Assembly: GCF_013030945.1 (NCBI RefSeq)
Contig: NZ_JABBXF010000035.1
Coordinates: 62,001-126,000, forward strand
Reading direction: 5' to 3'
DNA: 64,000 nt
Source: Streptomyces morookaense
Lineage (GTDB): Bacteria; Actinomycetota; Actinomycetes; Streptomycetales; Streptomycetaceae
The position numbers were made by a program, and so were the translations under genes. This document shows positions 45,865-54,523 of this stretch, in pieces. Every line of letters starts with the position of its first letter. Positions within the stretch are counted from its first letter, which is position 1. The notes below the pieces were generated by a model that saw only the letters and a list, made by a program, of their open reading frames with translations, did no database searches and was not told the DNA's origin.

Positions 45865-48284
45865 ACGTCACGCCCCCGCGGCGCCGGCCGTCCCGCGGGA
45901 GACACGCCGCAGCGGCCTTGTTACTGGCGTCGGCCGGCTCCTTCGGCCTGCTGCTGGCCGCCCCGGGCCCGGCGGCGGCCGGATCCAACCTCGTCGTCAA
46001 CCCGGGCTTCGAGTCGGCGGGTTCGGACGGCATGCCCACGTGCTGGGAGAAGTCCGGCTGGGGCAACAACGATTCCACCGTCACCACGACCGATGCCTCG
46101 GAGGCGCACAGCGGCGGCCGGGCCCTGTCCGTCACCGTCACGCGCCGGGTGGACGGCGACCGCAAGGCGATGATGGCCGAGGACACCTCCTGTGCCCCGG
46201 ACGTCGCGCCGTCCCACCAGTACGACCTCTCCCTCTGGTACAAGTCCACCACCCCGGACGCGTCCGTCACGGTCTTCCGGCACGACGTCAAGGCGGGCTG
46301 GCAGTACTGGACGGACCTCAAGTCCCTTCCGTTGAGCGCCGGTTACACGCAGGCCACGGTCCGTACGCCCGTGGTGCCGCCCGGCACCGACCAGATCACC
46401 TGGGGCGTCTCCGTCTACGGCACGGGCACGGTCACCACCGACGACTACGACATGGAGGACGCCACCCTGCCGGCCGCGGGCTCGCTGTGCACGGCCGGGG
46501 ACGCCTGCACCAAGGGCCGCTGGGAGGTCATGCCGTTCAGGAACCCGGTGCGCAGCATGCATTCCGTCGTGCTGCACAACGGGAAGGTGCTACTGGTCGC
46601 GGGGTCGGGCAACGACCCGTCGATGTTCAAGGCGGGCACGTTCACGTCGGCGGTCTACGACCCGAAGACGGGCGCGATGAAGACGATCCCCACGCCCGTG
46701 GACATGTTCTGCGGCGGCCACGTCCAGCTCTCGGACGGCCGCGTCCTCATCATGAGCGGCAACAAGTCCTATCCGGCGGCGGACGGCAGCCATGGCTACG
46801 AGGGCCTGAAGGACAGCTACCTCTTCGACCCGGCCACCGAGTCGTACCAGAAGGTCAACGACCTCAACGAGGGCCACTGGTACCCGTCGGCGACGGAGCT
46901 GGGCAACGGCGACGTCATCACCTTCGGCGGGCTGAAGGAGGACTCGACGGGCAGCGTGACGGCCGAGAAGTTCTCCCAGGCGCAGCAGAAGTGGCTGCCG
47001 CGCACCGAGGTCAACCAGACCTGGTCGTACTGGGGCCTGTACCCGTCGATGATCCTCATGCAGGACGGCCGGCTCTTCTACTCCGGCAGCCACGTCTTCG
47101 GCAACGGCACACCGGGCGGCGGGGCGGCCGTCTACGACTACGGCGCCAACAGGATCACCGATGTGCCGGGTCTGCAGGACAAGGACCACCGCGACCAGTC
47201 GATGAGCGTGCTGCTGCCGCCCGCCCAGGACCAGCGGGTGCTGACGATGGGCGGCGGCAACGTCAACTCCAACCCGGAGGCGAGCCGCCTGACGGACCTG
47301 ATCGACCTGAAACAGCCCAACCCCCTTTACGTTCCCGGCCCGTTGCTGCCCCAGGGCACGGTCGACCAGGGCCAGGGGCCGAAGCCGGAGACGGGTGCGC
47401 AGGGCAAGATGTACGTCTCCGCCGTGCTGATGCCCGACGGCAAGGTGCTGGAGACCGGCGGCGGCCTGCACGACCGGGCGGACCCGGTGTACGAGGCGTC
47501 GTTCTACGACCCGGCGGGCAACGCGTTCCAGCCCGGCCTGGCGACGGACCCGATCCCGCGCACGTACCACTCCTCCGCCTTCCTGCTGCCGGACGGCCGG
47601 GTGATGGCGGTCGGGGACAACCCCGGCAACGGCACCTTCGACGACCACGTCTCGGTCTACACGCCGCCGTACCTGTTCAAGGGCGCCCGGCCGCAGATCA
47701 CGTCGGTGGCGAACGCGGACAAATGGCAGTACGCGAGCACCCAGCGGGTGACGGTGGACCGCCCGGTGGTGAAGGCGGAACTGATCCGCCCGGCGGCGGT
47801 GACGCACTCGTCCGACCCGAACCAGCGCTTCGTCGACCTCCCGATGACGGTGGGCGCCGACGGCACGACGCTCGACCTGAACGTCACCAGCAACCCGAAC
47901 CTGGCGCCGCCCGGCTGGTACATGCTCTTCGCCGTGGACGCGGCCGGGGTCCCTTCGGTGGCGTCATGGGTCCACCTGGGCGGCCCGGACGCGATGGCGG
48001 CACCGATGGTGCACGGCTTCGCGGGCCACATGTCGGCGAAGCCGACGGGCCCGGAACGGCCGCACGCCGCGCACCCGGTCTCCCCGGAGATCGCGGGCTG
48101 CGACCGCCACTACGGCTCGGCGGACGTGTGCGTGCCGACGGTGTTCCCGTCGGAGGTGGCGAGGACGACGGCTGCACGGTGCGGCTGGCTGCGTGCGCAC
48201 GGGTACGGCTCCCTGCGGCTGAACGGCCGGGACGACCCGCTGCGGCTGGACCCGCGGGGGACGGGACGGGCCTGCGGACGGTGA
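45855..48284 (+). CDS. Galactose-oxidase-like secreted copper-radical oxidase
   Basis: The 809-residue protein has a signal peptide (AAALLLASAGSFGLLLAAP) with a TTA codon at residue 23 (bases 45921-45923). Residues about 45-205 are a carbohydrate-binding-type beta domain (NLVVNPGFESAG). A kelch-like propeller and a C-terminal DUF1929 domain follow. Copper-site residues of galactose oxidase/GlxA are intact: Cys286 (DMFCGGH), Tyr343 (GHWYPS), Tyr571-His572 (RTYHSSAFLLPDGRV) and His651 (VTHSSDPNQR). The last 80 residues add a Cys-rich tail (CDRHYGSADVC). It starts 10 bases before the GT39 stop. Likely oxidises glycan hydroxyls to aldehydes. Confidence 0.92.
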   Translation: MALNVTPPRRRPSRGRHAAAALLLASAGSFGLLLAAPGPAAAGSNLVVNPGFESAGSDGMPTCWEKSGWGNNDSTVTTTDASEAHSGGRALSVTVTRRVDGDRKAMMAEDTSCAPDVAPSHQYDLSLWYKSTTPDASVTVFRHDVKAGWQYWTDLKSLPLSAGYTQATVRTPVVPPGTDQITWGVSVYGTGTVTTDDYDMEDATLPAAGSLCTAGDACTKGRWEVMPFRNPVRSMHSVVLHNGKVLLVAGSGNDPSMFKAGTFTSAVYDPKTGAMKTIPTPVDMFCGGHVQLSDGRVLIMSGNKSYPAADGSHGYEGLKDSYLFDPATESYQKVNDLNEGHWYPSATELGNGDVITFGGLKEDSTGSVTAEKFSQAQQKWLPRTEVNQTWSYWGLYPSMILMQDGRLFYSGSHVFGNGTPGGGAAVYDYGANRITDVPGLQDKDHRDQSMSVLLPPAQDQRVLTMGGGNVNSNPEASRLTDLIDLKQPNPLYVPGPLLPQGTVDQGQGPKPETGAQGKMYVSAVLMPDGKVLETGGGLHDRADPVYEASFYDPAGNAFQPGLATDPIPRTYHSSAFLLPDGRVMAVGDNPGNGTFDDHVSVYTPPYLFKGARPQITSVANADKWQYASTQRVTVDRPVVKAELIRPAAVTHSSDPNQRFVDLPMTVGADGTTLDLNVTSNPNLAPPGWYMLFAVDAAGVPSVASWVHLGGPDAMAAPMVHGFAGHMSAKPTGPERPHAAHPVSPEIAGCDRHYGSADVCVPTVFPSEVARTTAARCGWLRAHGYGSLRLNGRDDPLRLDPRGTGRACGR

Positions 48285-48297
48285 CGTGGCCGGCGAA

Positions 48298-48327
48298 CCC
48301 CCGTTCCCGGGTAGGCGGGAACGGGGG
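48298..48327 (+). terminator. Terminator of the glycan cluster
   Basis: CCCCCGTTCCCG and CGGGAACGGGGG form a perfect 12-bp stem with a 6-base loop, 14 bases past the oxidase stop. Confidence 0.8.
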
Positions 48328-48436
48328 CCGGTCTGCCGGGAACGCCCTATCGATCCCCCCGTGCTCGGTACGGCGCGGCTTCCCGTTGCCCATCAGCCTG
48401 CCGGACGGCCCGCCTCCGCACGATAGGAAGAAGTTC

Positions 48437-49156
48437 CTACGCATCCGCCCTTGCGTTCACCGCGAACCATGCCCCGAAGGGGTCCCGCAGCGTGGCCTGC
48501 CGGCCGATGCCGCGCTGGGACTCCGGCGGATGGACGACGTGGCCGCCGTTCTCGATGGCCGCGGTCACCGCCGCATCGCAGTTCGCGACCGCGAAGTAGG
48601 GCAGCCAGCCCACAGGGGTCGCGTCGAGCGGCCGCATGATGCCGCCGTGCGCGTTCTCCATCCCGCCGCCCTGCGGGGTCACCACCGTGTAGACGGCGCC
48701 GCGTTCGAGGACGAGGTCGTGGGTGTCCCAGGCGAAGACCGCGCGGTAGAAGTCCTTGGCCGCCTGCACGTCGGGCGTGTAGAGCTGCGTCCACCACAGC
48801 GAGCCCGGGGCGTCGACCGTCTCCAGGCCCGGCCCCTCGCCGGGCTCCCGGACGGCGAACCGGGCCCCCGCGGGGTCGGCGAGCCCGCCGGGTCCGGCGT
48901 ACCCGCCCGCGCGCTCCACGGCCGCGGCCGTCGCCGCCGCGTCCGCCGTGCGGAAGGACACGGTCCACGTGCCCCGCCCGGTACGGGAGTCGGCCAGGGC
49001 CCCCGCCACCGTCCGCCCCGCGAGCCGGAAGTGGCCGCCGGGGGTCAGCTCCCAGGCCAGCAGGGCCCCGTAGAAGGCGGCGGAGGCCGCGGGGTCGGGG
49101 GTGCTCAACGCGATCCAGTTCGGGCTTCCCGGTGCGGATCCGGCGCTCGTCGGCAT
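48437..49156 (-). CDS. VOC (glyoxalase-fold) two-domain protein
   Basis: The 239-residue protein has two consecutive VOC modules (about 10-110 and 120-235): PNWIALSTPDPAASAAFYGA with LADPAGARFAV, and WWTQLYTPDVQAAKDFYRAV with LRDPFGAWFAV. The fold binds small molecules and metals in resistance proteins, dioxygenases and hydroxylase-like enzymes. No specific reaction can be assigned. Often annotated as a 27 kDa antigen-like protein in actinobacteria. It is convergent with the oxidase gene. Confidence 0.88.
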   Translation of the reverse strand: MPTSAGSAPGSPNWIALSTPDPAASAAFYGALLAWELTPGGHFRLAGRTVAGALADSRTGRGTWTVSFRTADAAATAAAVERAGGYAGPGGLADPAGARFAVREPGEGPGLETVDAPGSLWWTQLYTPDVQAAKDFYRAVFAWDTHDLVLERGAVYTVVTPQGGGMENAHGGIMRPLDATPVGWLPYFAVANCDAAVTAAIENGGHVVHPPESQRGIGRQATLRDPFGAWFAVNARADA

Positions 49157-49303
49157 GCGGCCAGCATGGCAGCGGAACGGGTGGACACGCCGCGGGTGGA
49201 GCGGCGTTGACAGGTTGTTAACCGGGAACTGGTGCCCTTCCCCTGTTTACCGGCAACGGTTCTCCGTTGCCCCTTTTGCCTGTGCCGCAGAGAAAGGCTC
49301 GCC

Positions 49304-49828
49304 ATGAGCACCACGAGAACCCGCCGCCCGTCGATCGTCCGCCGCCTGACCGGCCTCGCCGCTTCGGCCGTGCTCGCCACGGTGGGCCTGCTGGCCACCG
49401 GCGGAACGGCGCACGCGGCCTACGACCCCGGTGCCGCCACCATCTGGAACGACGAGCCGCTCTACGCCGCCGACTGGCACGTGGACAACGGCCCGGCCCG
49501 GCTGATCATGCAGCGGGACGGCAACCTCGTGGTCTACGTCAACGGCAACGTCCACTGGACTGCCAATACGCAGGGCTGTGGCGCCAAGGCCGTGATGCAG
49601 ACCGACGGGAACCTCGTGGTCTACGGACAGAACGGCAGCACCGTGTGCTGGGAGAGCCACACCGCCCAGAACCAGCTGGGAACGCACTACGGCGTGATGA
49701 AGCTCCGCCTCAACAACAACGGCACGCTGACGATCTACGGCGCACCCGACATCTGCCGGAACGCGGAAAGCACCGCGCCCTACTCGCTCGACGCCCCTCT
49801 GTGCGCGACCATCGTCCGGCAGTTCTGA
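49304..49828 (+). CDS. Secreted mannose-binding (B-type) lectin
   Basis: The 174-residue protein has a signal peptide (about residues 1-38, ending GTAHA) and one beta-prism lectin domain with three QxDxNxVxY-type repeats: MQRDGNLVVYVN, MQTDGNLVVYGQ and the degenerate LNNNGTLTIYGA. The first two retain the mannose-binding residues. A pair of late cysteines (DICRNAES and LCATI) may stabilise it. Such lectins act as adhesins or, in a two-domain form, as bacteriocins; this is a single domain. ATG start after AGAAAGG. Confidence 0.9.
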   Translation: MSTTRTRRPSIVRRLTGLAASAVLATVGLLATGGTAHAAYDPGAATIWNDEPLYAADWHVDNGPARLIMQRDGNLVVYVNGNVHWTANTQGCGAKAVMQTDGNLVVYGQNGSTVCWESHTAQNQLGTHYGVMKLRLNNNGTLTIYGAPDICRNAESTAPYSLDAPLCATIVRQF

Positions 49829-49840
49829 CGGCCTCCCCGC

Positions 49841-51280
49841 TCACCCCCTGCCCATCCGCTCCGCGACGCTCGCCAGCGACCAGTGCGGCCGGGCCGCGGC
49901 CCGTGCGGCCGCCGTCCGCAGCAGCGCCGGGTGGCACCGGCAGGCCTCGGCCAGGGCGCGTGCGGCGTCCGGTTCGGCCGCGACGCGTGCCGCCCCGAGG
50001 GTACGGACGAGGAGACCGAGCGCGTCGTCGGCGGAGAAGGCACCCAGGGCGACCGGCCGGGCACCGGGGAGGAGCCCGGCCGGCGTCCGGCCGGTGACGA
50101 GAGCGGCGCAGCCGGGGTGTCGGGGGAGCAACGGACGGATGCCGTCGAGGTCCTGCACGTCGTCGAGCACGACCAGGACCCGGCGCCCGTCGAGCGCGTC
50201 CTGATAGGCGGCGGCCAAGTCGGTCTCGTCCTCGGGGACTTCCCCGCCGAGCGCCCGGACGAAGGCGGCGAGGATCCGGGCGGGGCGGACCGGCGCCGCG
50301 TGCGAGGCCTTCAGGTCGCCGTAGAGCTGGCCGTCGGGGTGGGCGTCGCGCAGGCGGTGCGCGACGTGGACGGCGAGCGCGGTCTTCCCGGTCCCGGCCG
50401 GGCCGTGCACGACGGCCGTCCGCGCAGCGGACTCCAGGGCCCGTACGAGCAGGGCGGCTTCCTCGGCGCGCCCGGTGAAGTCCACGGTGTCGGCGGGCAG
50501 ATGACGCGGCCGGCACACCGCGGGCGCAGCGGCCGTTCCATCGGTGATCTGCCGCTGCAGCCGCACCAGTTCGGGCGCGGGGTCGAGGCCGAGCTCCTCC
50601 GCCTGCCCGCGGGCGCGTTCGTAGACGGCGAGCGCCTCGTCCCGGCGGCCGCTGCGGGAGAGCGCGAGCATGAGCAGGGACTGCAGCTGCCCCGACGGGT
50701 CCGGTCCCTCGGCCAGCGCCGCCAGCTCCGGGAGCACCTCGGCGTGCCGCCCACGGGCGACGTCGAGGGCCAGCCGCGCCTCCAGGGCCGCCGTGCGGCT
50801 GGCCTCCAGGCGGTGCCGGACCCGCTCGGCGAAGGGGCCGGGGACGCCGTCCAGGGCGCTGCCGTACCAGAGGTCCAGGCCCCTGGTCAGCAGGGCGTGC
50901 GCACCGTCCGGGTCGCCCTGCTGCCGGGCCGTGGCGGCCGCCTGGACGGCGTCGTCGAAGCAGTGCATGTCGACGGTCCCGGCCGCGGCGTCCAGCCGGT
51001 ACCCCTGCCCGGCCTGGTGCAGGGCCGCGGCACCGCCCCCGGCCGCGAGCAGCTGCCGGAGCCGGTAGACATGGGTGGCCAGGGCGCGCTTCGGCCGGGC
51101 CGGCCAGAGGTCCTCGTCCTCGCCCCAGACGGCGCGCAGCAGCTGCCCGGTGGTCAGCGGCCCGCCCCGGGCCGCCAGCAGCGCCACCAGAACGGCCTGC
51201 TGCTGGGGCCGGCCCACGGGGTTCTCGGTGTCCCCCTGCCGGATCCGCAGCGGTCCCAGCGTCCGGAAATGCAGTGTCAC
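49841..51280 (-). CDS. SARP (BTAD) regulator with a P-loop domain
   Basis: The start is set at GTG 51280 (VTLHFRTLGPLRI) because SARP proteins begin at this strand; ATG codons further upstream are possible. The 479-residue protein has an OmpR-like DNA-binding domain (residues 1-95, RPQQQAVLVALLAARGG), the BTAD domain (about 100-245), then an NB-ARC-type ATPase with Walker A HGPAGTGKTALAVHVAH. It ends soon after the ATPase, without TPRs, so it is shorter than AfsR. It is divergent from a larger SARP. Target unknown. Confidence 0.85.
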   Translation of the reverse strand: MTLHFRTLGPLRIRQGDTENPVGRPQQQAVLVALLAARGGPLTTGQLLRAVWGEDEDLWPARPKRALATHVYRLRQLLAAGGGAAALHQAGQGYRLDAAAGTVDMHCFDDAVQAAATARQQGDPDGAHALLTRGLDLWYGSALDGVPGPFAERVRHRLEASRTAALEARLALDVARGRHAEVLPELAALAEGPDPSGQLQSLLMLALSRSGRRDEALAVYERARGQAEELGLDPAPELVRLQRQITDGTAAAPAVCRPRHLPADTVDFTGRAEEAALLVRALESAARTAVVHGPAGTGKTALAVHVAHRLRDAHPDGQLYGDLKASHAAPVRPARILAAFVRALGGEVPEDETDLAAAYQDALDGRRVLVVLDDVQDLDGIRPLLPRHPGCAALVTGRTPAGLLPGARPVALGAFSADDALGLLVRTLGAARVAAEPDAARALAEACRCHPALLRTAAARAAARPHWSLASVAERMGRG

Positions 51281-51382
51281 GTCACGCCCCAAGCCGTGTC
51301 GCTTCGACGTCCAGGCGACCTGACATCCCATCATATGTGCGTACTCCATCAAAGAGCTGTGCATGTCGGGGAGGGAGCGCAC

Positions 51383-54367
51383 ATGACGTCGCACGAGGGG
51401 GCCCGCAGCGGAGGCAGAGCCCAGGAGGGGCCGGCGCACTTACTCGAGTTCGCGCTGCTGGGCCCGGTCCGCGCCCGGCGCGACGGCACCGAACTCGACC
51501 TGGGCCGGCCCCAGCAGCGCGAGGTGCTCGCGATCCTGCTGGCCGCCGCGGGGCGCACGGTGTCGGTGGGGCTGATCGCGGACGGGGTCTGGGACGAGGC
51601 CGACCGGCCGACCAGGCCGGACCAGTCCGTCCGTACCCACGTCCACCGGCTGCGCCGGGTGCTGGGACACTCCGCCGACGCGCCGCTGCTGGTCACCGTC
51701 GGCGACGGCTATGCGCTGCGGGTGCCCGCCGAGGCCGTGGACACCTGGGCGTTCGGACGGGCGGAGGCGGATGCCGCCCGGATCCGGGCCGCGGGCGGCA
51801 CGGCCGCGCAGGCCCGCGACGTCGTGGCGGGCGCACTGGAACTGTGGTCCGCCGAACCGCTGGCCGGACTGCACGGCCCGCACGCGCGGGCGGTGCGCGA
51901 ACGGCTCTGCGCCGTCCGGCAGTCGCTGCTGGAGACGCGCCTGGAACTGGACGCCGAGATCGGCGACCGGCCGGACCTGCACGCCGAGGCGGGCGCCCTG
52001 GTCATCGAGTACCCGGCGAGCCAGCGGCTGCGGGGCGTCCAGATGCTGGCCCTCCACCAGGCGGGCCGCCAGGCCGAGGCGCTGAGCGTGTACGAGGACA
52101 CCCGGCGGTACCTGGAGGCCGAACTGGCCCACCTCCCGGCGCCCGAGCGCAGGCCCTGCCCGGCGCTGCAGCAGCTGCACCAGCGGATCCTGTGCGCCGA
52201 CCCCGCGGTCCGGCCCGCCGCCGAACCCGCCCACCCGGCCTTCGACGCGGACAGCATCCCCGCGGCCCACCGACTGCCGTCCGGCATCGGCGACTTCACC
52301 GGCCGCGCCGAGGCCGTCGGCACCCTCACCGGCATGCTCACCCACCCCGGCACGCAGGCCGTCGTGGTCTCCGCCGTCAACGGCGTCCCGGGCGTGGGCA
52401 AGACCACCCTCGCCGTCCACACGGCCCGCCGGGTCGCGGAGCGGTTCCCCGACGGGCACCTCTACGCGGACCTGCGCGGCGCCGACCGCGAACCCCTGGA
52501 CCCGCAGGCCGTCCTCGCCTCCTTCCTGCGCGCCCTGGGCGTGACCGACAACGATGTCCCGGACGACGGCGACGAGCGCATCGCCCTCTACCGCTCGCTG
52601 ATGGCCGAGCGCCGGGTCCTGCTGCTGCTGGACAACGCGGCCTCCGACGGCCAGGTGCAGCCGCTGGTGCCCGGGGCCGCGGGCAGCGCCGTCCTGGTGA
52701 CCAGCCGCGCCCGGCTGACCGGGCTGGCCGGGGCGCAGCACCTGAGGCTCGACGTGATGCCGCCCGGCGAGGCCCTCGCCCTGCTCCGGCGGATCGTCGG
52801 CGACCGCCGCTGCGACGCCGAGCCGGAGGCGGCCGCCGCGGTCGTGGCCGCGTGCAGCGGGCTCCCCCTGGCCATCAGGGTCGCCGCCTCGCGGCTGGCC
52901 GCGGAGACCGGCTGGACCCTGGCCGACATGGTGCGGCGGCTCGACGACGAGCACCGGCGGCTGCACGAGCTGTCCACCGGCGAACTCGCCGTGGAGGCCA
53001 CCTTCGAGCTCTCCTACTCCAAGCTCTCCCCCGAACAGGCCCGCGCCTTCCGGCTGTTGTCCGCCGTGGACGCGCCGGACCTCGGCCTGCACTGCGCCGC
53101 CGCACTCCTCGGCCGGGACACGGAGGACACCGAGGACCTGCTGGAGTCCCTGGTCGACCTCAACCTCGTGGAATCGCGCCGGATGGGCCGGTACCACTTC
53201 CACGACCTGGTACGGGTCTTCGCGCGGGCCAGGAACGCCCGCGACGACACCCCCGCGGAGACGTCCCGCGCGTTCGCCCGCCTGCTGGACTTCTGCCTGG
53301 CCACCGCGCGGGCCGCGGACGCGGCGTCCCACTCGGTGGACCCCGCCGAACGCCGGCTCATCGACGTGCCGGTGGCCGCGGCCGGCCTCGTCTTCGGCAC
53401 CGCGCAGGCCGCGACCGCCTGGATGCACGAGGAGATACCCGTCCAGCGGGCACTGATCGACCGGGCCTGCACGGACGGCGCCCTGCCGCTGGCCCAGGCG
53501 GCCGACCTCGTCGACAAGCTCAACAACGTGCTGCCCGGCGTCACCCACCAGACCGGGGTGACCGCCCAGGCCGCACGGGTCGCCGAGGCCGCGGCGGCCC
53601 GCGGCGACCGCACCGCCGAGGCCCTGGCCCGCTACGTCCGGGGCAACGCCCTGTGGCACGCGAGCTCCTTCGCCGAGGCCGAGGCCGAACTCCGGCGCTC
53701 CATCGCGCTGTGCGCCGACGGCTCCGACGCGCGGCTGCGCGGCTGGGCCCACCTCACGCTGTGCGCGGGCGCCCGCATCGGCGGCCGCACCGACGAGGCC
53801 GTCGGGCACGGCGAGGCCTCGGTAGGCCTCTTCCGCACCGCGGGCGCCGGCACCGCCGAGGGCACCGCCCTGGGCGAACTGGCCTTCAACTACGCCCGGC
53901 AGGGCCGCCTCGCCGAGGCACGCGCCGCGGCCGAGCGCGGCGCCCTGCTGGTGGGCGGGGAGCCCTCGGTGTCCAAGGCGATCGGCCTGTACTACCTGGC
54001 CCGGGTGCTGCGCCTGTGCGACGACCCGGACACCGCGCTCCACCGCGCCCAGGAGGCGCTGGAGTTGTTCCGCACCCTGAACGTGACGGCCTTCGAGGCG
54101 GCGACCGGCGTGCTGATCGCCGACCTCCACGTCCAGACGGGCCGGCACCGCCGGGCGGCGGAGGTCGCCGAAACCTTCCTGCCCGTGGCGCGGCGCACGA
54201 GCCCCGTACTCGAGGGCAGCCTGCTCCGCGCCCTCGGCTCCAGCCTCGGCCCCCTGGGGCAGCACACCAGGGCCCGCACCTGCCTGGAGGAGGCCCTCGC
54301 CCTGTTCGAACAACGCCGCGCCCAGGCGGACATCGACCAGACGCGAGCGCTGCTGGGCGCCCCGTAA
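51383..54367 (+). CDS. AfsR-like SARP regulator with NB-ARC and TPR domains, TTA codon
   Basis: The 994-residue protein has an OmpR-like DNA-binding domain (about 20-110; FALLGPVRARRDG), BTAD (115-265), NB-ARC (290-580) with GVPGVGKTTLAVHTARR, RRVLLLLDNA and GLPLAIRVAASRL, then TPR repeats (about 640-980). Codon 20 is TTA (bases 51440-51442), which would make it dependent on bldA tRNA. Start ATG 51383 follows GGGAGGGAGC. Its final Gly-Ala-Pro-stop lies in a dispersed repeat. Likely controls development or secondary metabolism; no biosynthetic cluster is adjacent. Confidence 0.92.
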   Translation: MTSHEGARSGGRAQEGPAHLLEFALLGPVRARRDGTELDLGRPQQREVLAILLAAAGRTVSVGLIADGVWDEADRPTRPDQSVRTHVHRLRRVLGHSADAPLLVTVGDGYALRVPAEAVDTWAFGRAEADAARIRAAGGTAAQARDVVAGALELWSAEPLAGLHGPHARAVRERLCAVRQSLLETRLELDAEIGDRPDLHAEAGALVIEYPASQRLRGVQMLALHQAGRQAEALSVYEDTRRYLEAELAHLPAPERRPCPALQQLHQRILCADPAVRPAAEPAHPAFDADSIPAAHRLPSGIGDFTGRAEAVGTLTGMLTHPGTQAVVVSAVNGVPGVGKTTLAVHTARRVAERFPDGHLYADLRGADREPLDPQAVLASFLRALGVTDNDVPDDGDERIALYRSLMAERRVLLLLDNAASDGQVQPLVPGAAGSAVLVTSRARLTGLAGAQHLRLDVMPPGEALALLRRIVGDRRCDAEPEAAAAVVAACSGLPLAIRVAASRLAAETGWTLADMVRRLDDEHRRLHELSTGELAVEATFELSYSKLSPEQARAFRLLSAVDAPDLGLHCAAALLGRDTEDTEDLLESLVDLNLVESRRMGRYHFHDLVRVFARARNARDDTPAETSRAFARLLDFCLATARAADAASHSVDPAERRLIDVPVAAAGLVFGTAQAATAWMHEEIPVQRALIDRACTDGALPLAQAADLVDKLNNVLPGVTHQTGVTAQAARVAEAAAARGDRTAEALARYVRGNALWHASSFAEAEAELRRSIALCADGSDARLRGWAHLTLCAGARIGGRTDEAVGHGEASVGLFRTAGAGTAEGTALGELAFNYARQGRLAEARAAAERGALLVGGEPSVSKAIGLYYLARVLRLCDDPDTALHRAQEALELFRTLNVTAFEAATGVLIADLHVQTGRHRRAAEVAETFLPVARRTSPVLEGSLLRALGSSLGPLGQHTRARTCLEEALALFEQRRAQADIDQTRALLGAP

Positions 54368-54512
54368 GGGGCGCGGGGAACTGCGCGACCAGCCCCCACC
54401 GGCCCGCGGCCGAACGCACCACCCCAGGGGGTCCGGGGGGGCAGCCCCGAGCACGTCAACTGCAGGCGCGCCGTGGCTGATCGCGCAGTTCCCCGCGCCC
54501 CTTACGGGGCGC
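54356..54512. repeat. Dispersed palindromic intergenic repeat, copy D
   Basis: This fills the gap between the convergent SARP and LuxR genes. It has CCCCGTAAGGGG, then GGGGAACTGCGCGACCAGCC, a GTCCGGGGGGG-rich centre, GGCTGATCGCGCAGTTCCCC, and CCCCTTACGGGG: the terminal cores are exact reverse complements and the arms nearly so. The stop codon of the SARP gene is within the first core. Confidence 0.88.
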
Positions 54513-54523
54513 CCGGCACCGTG

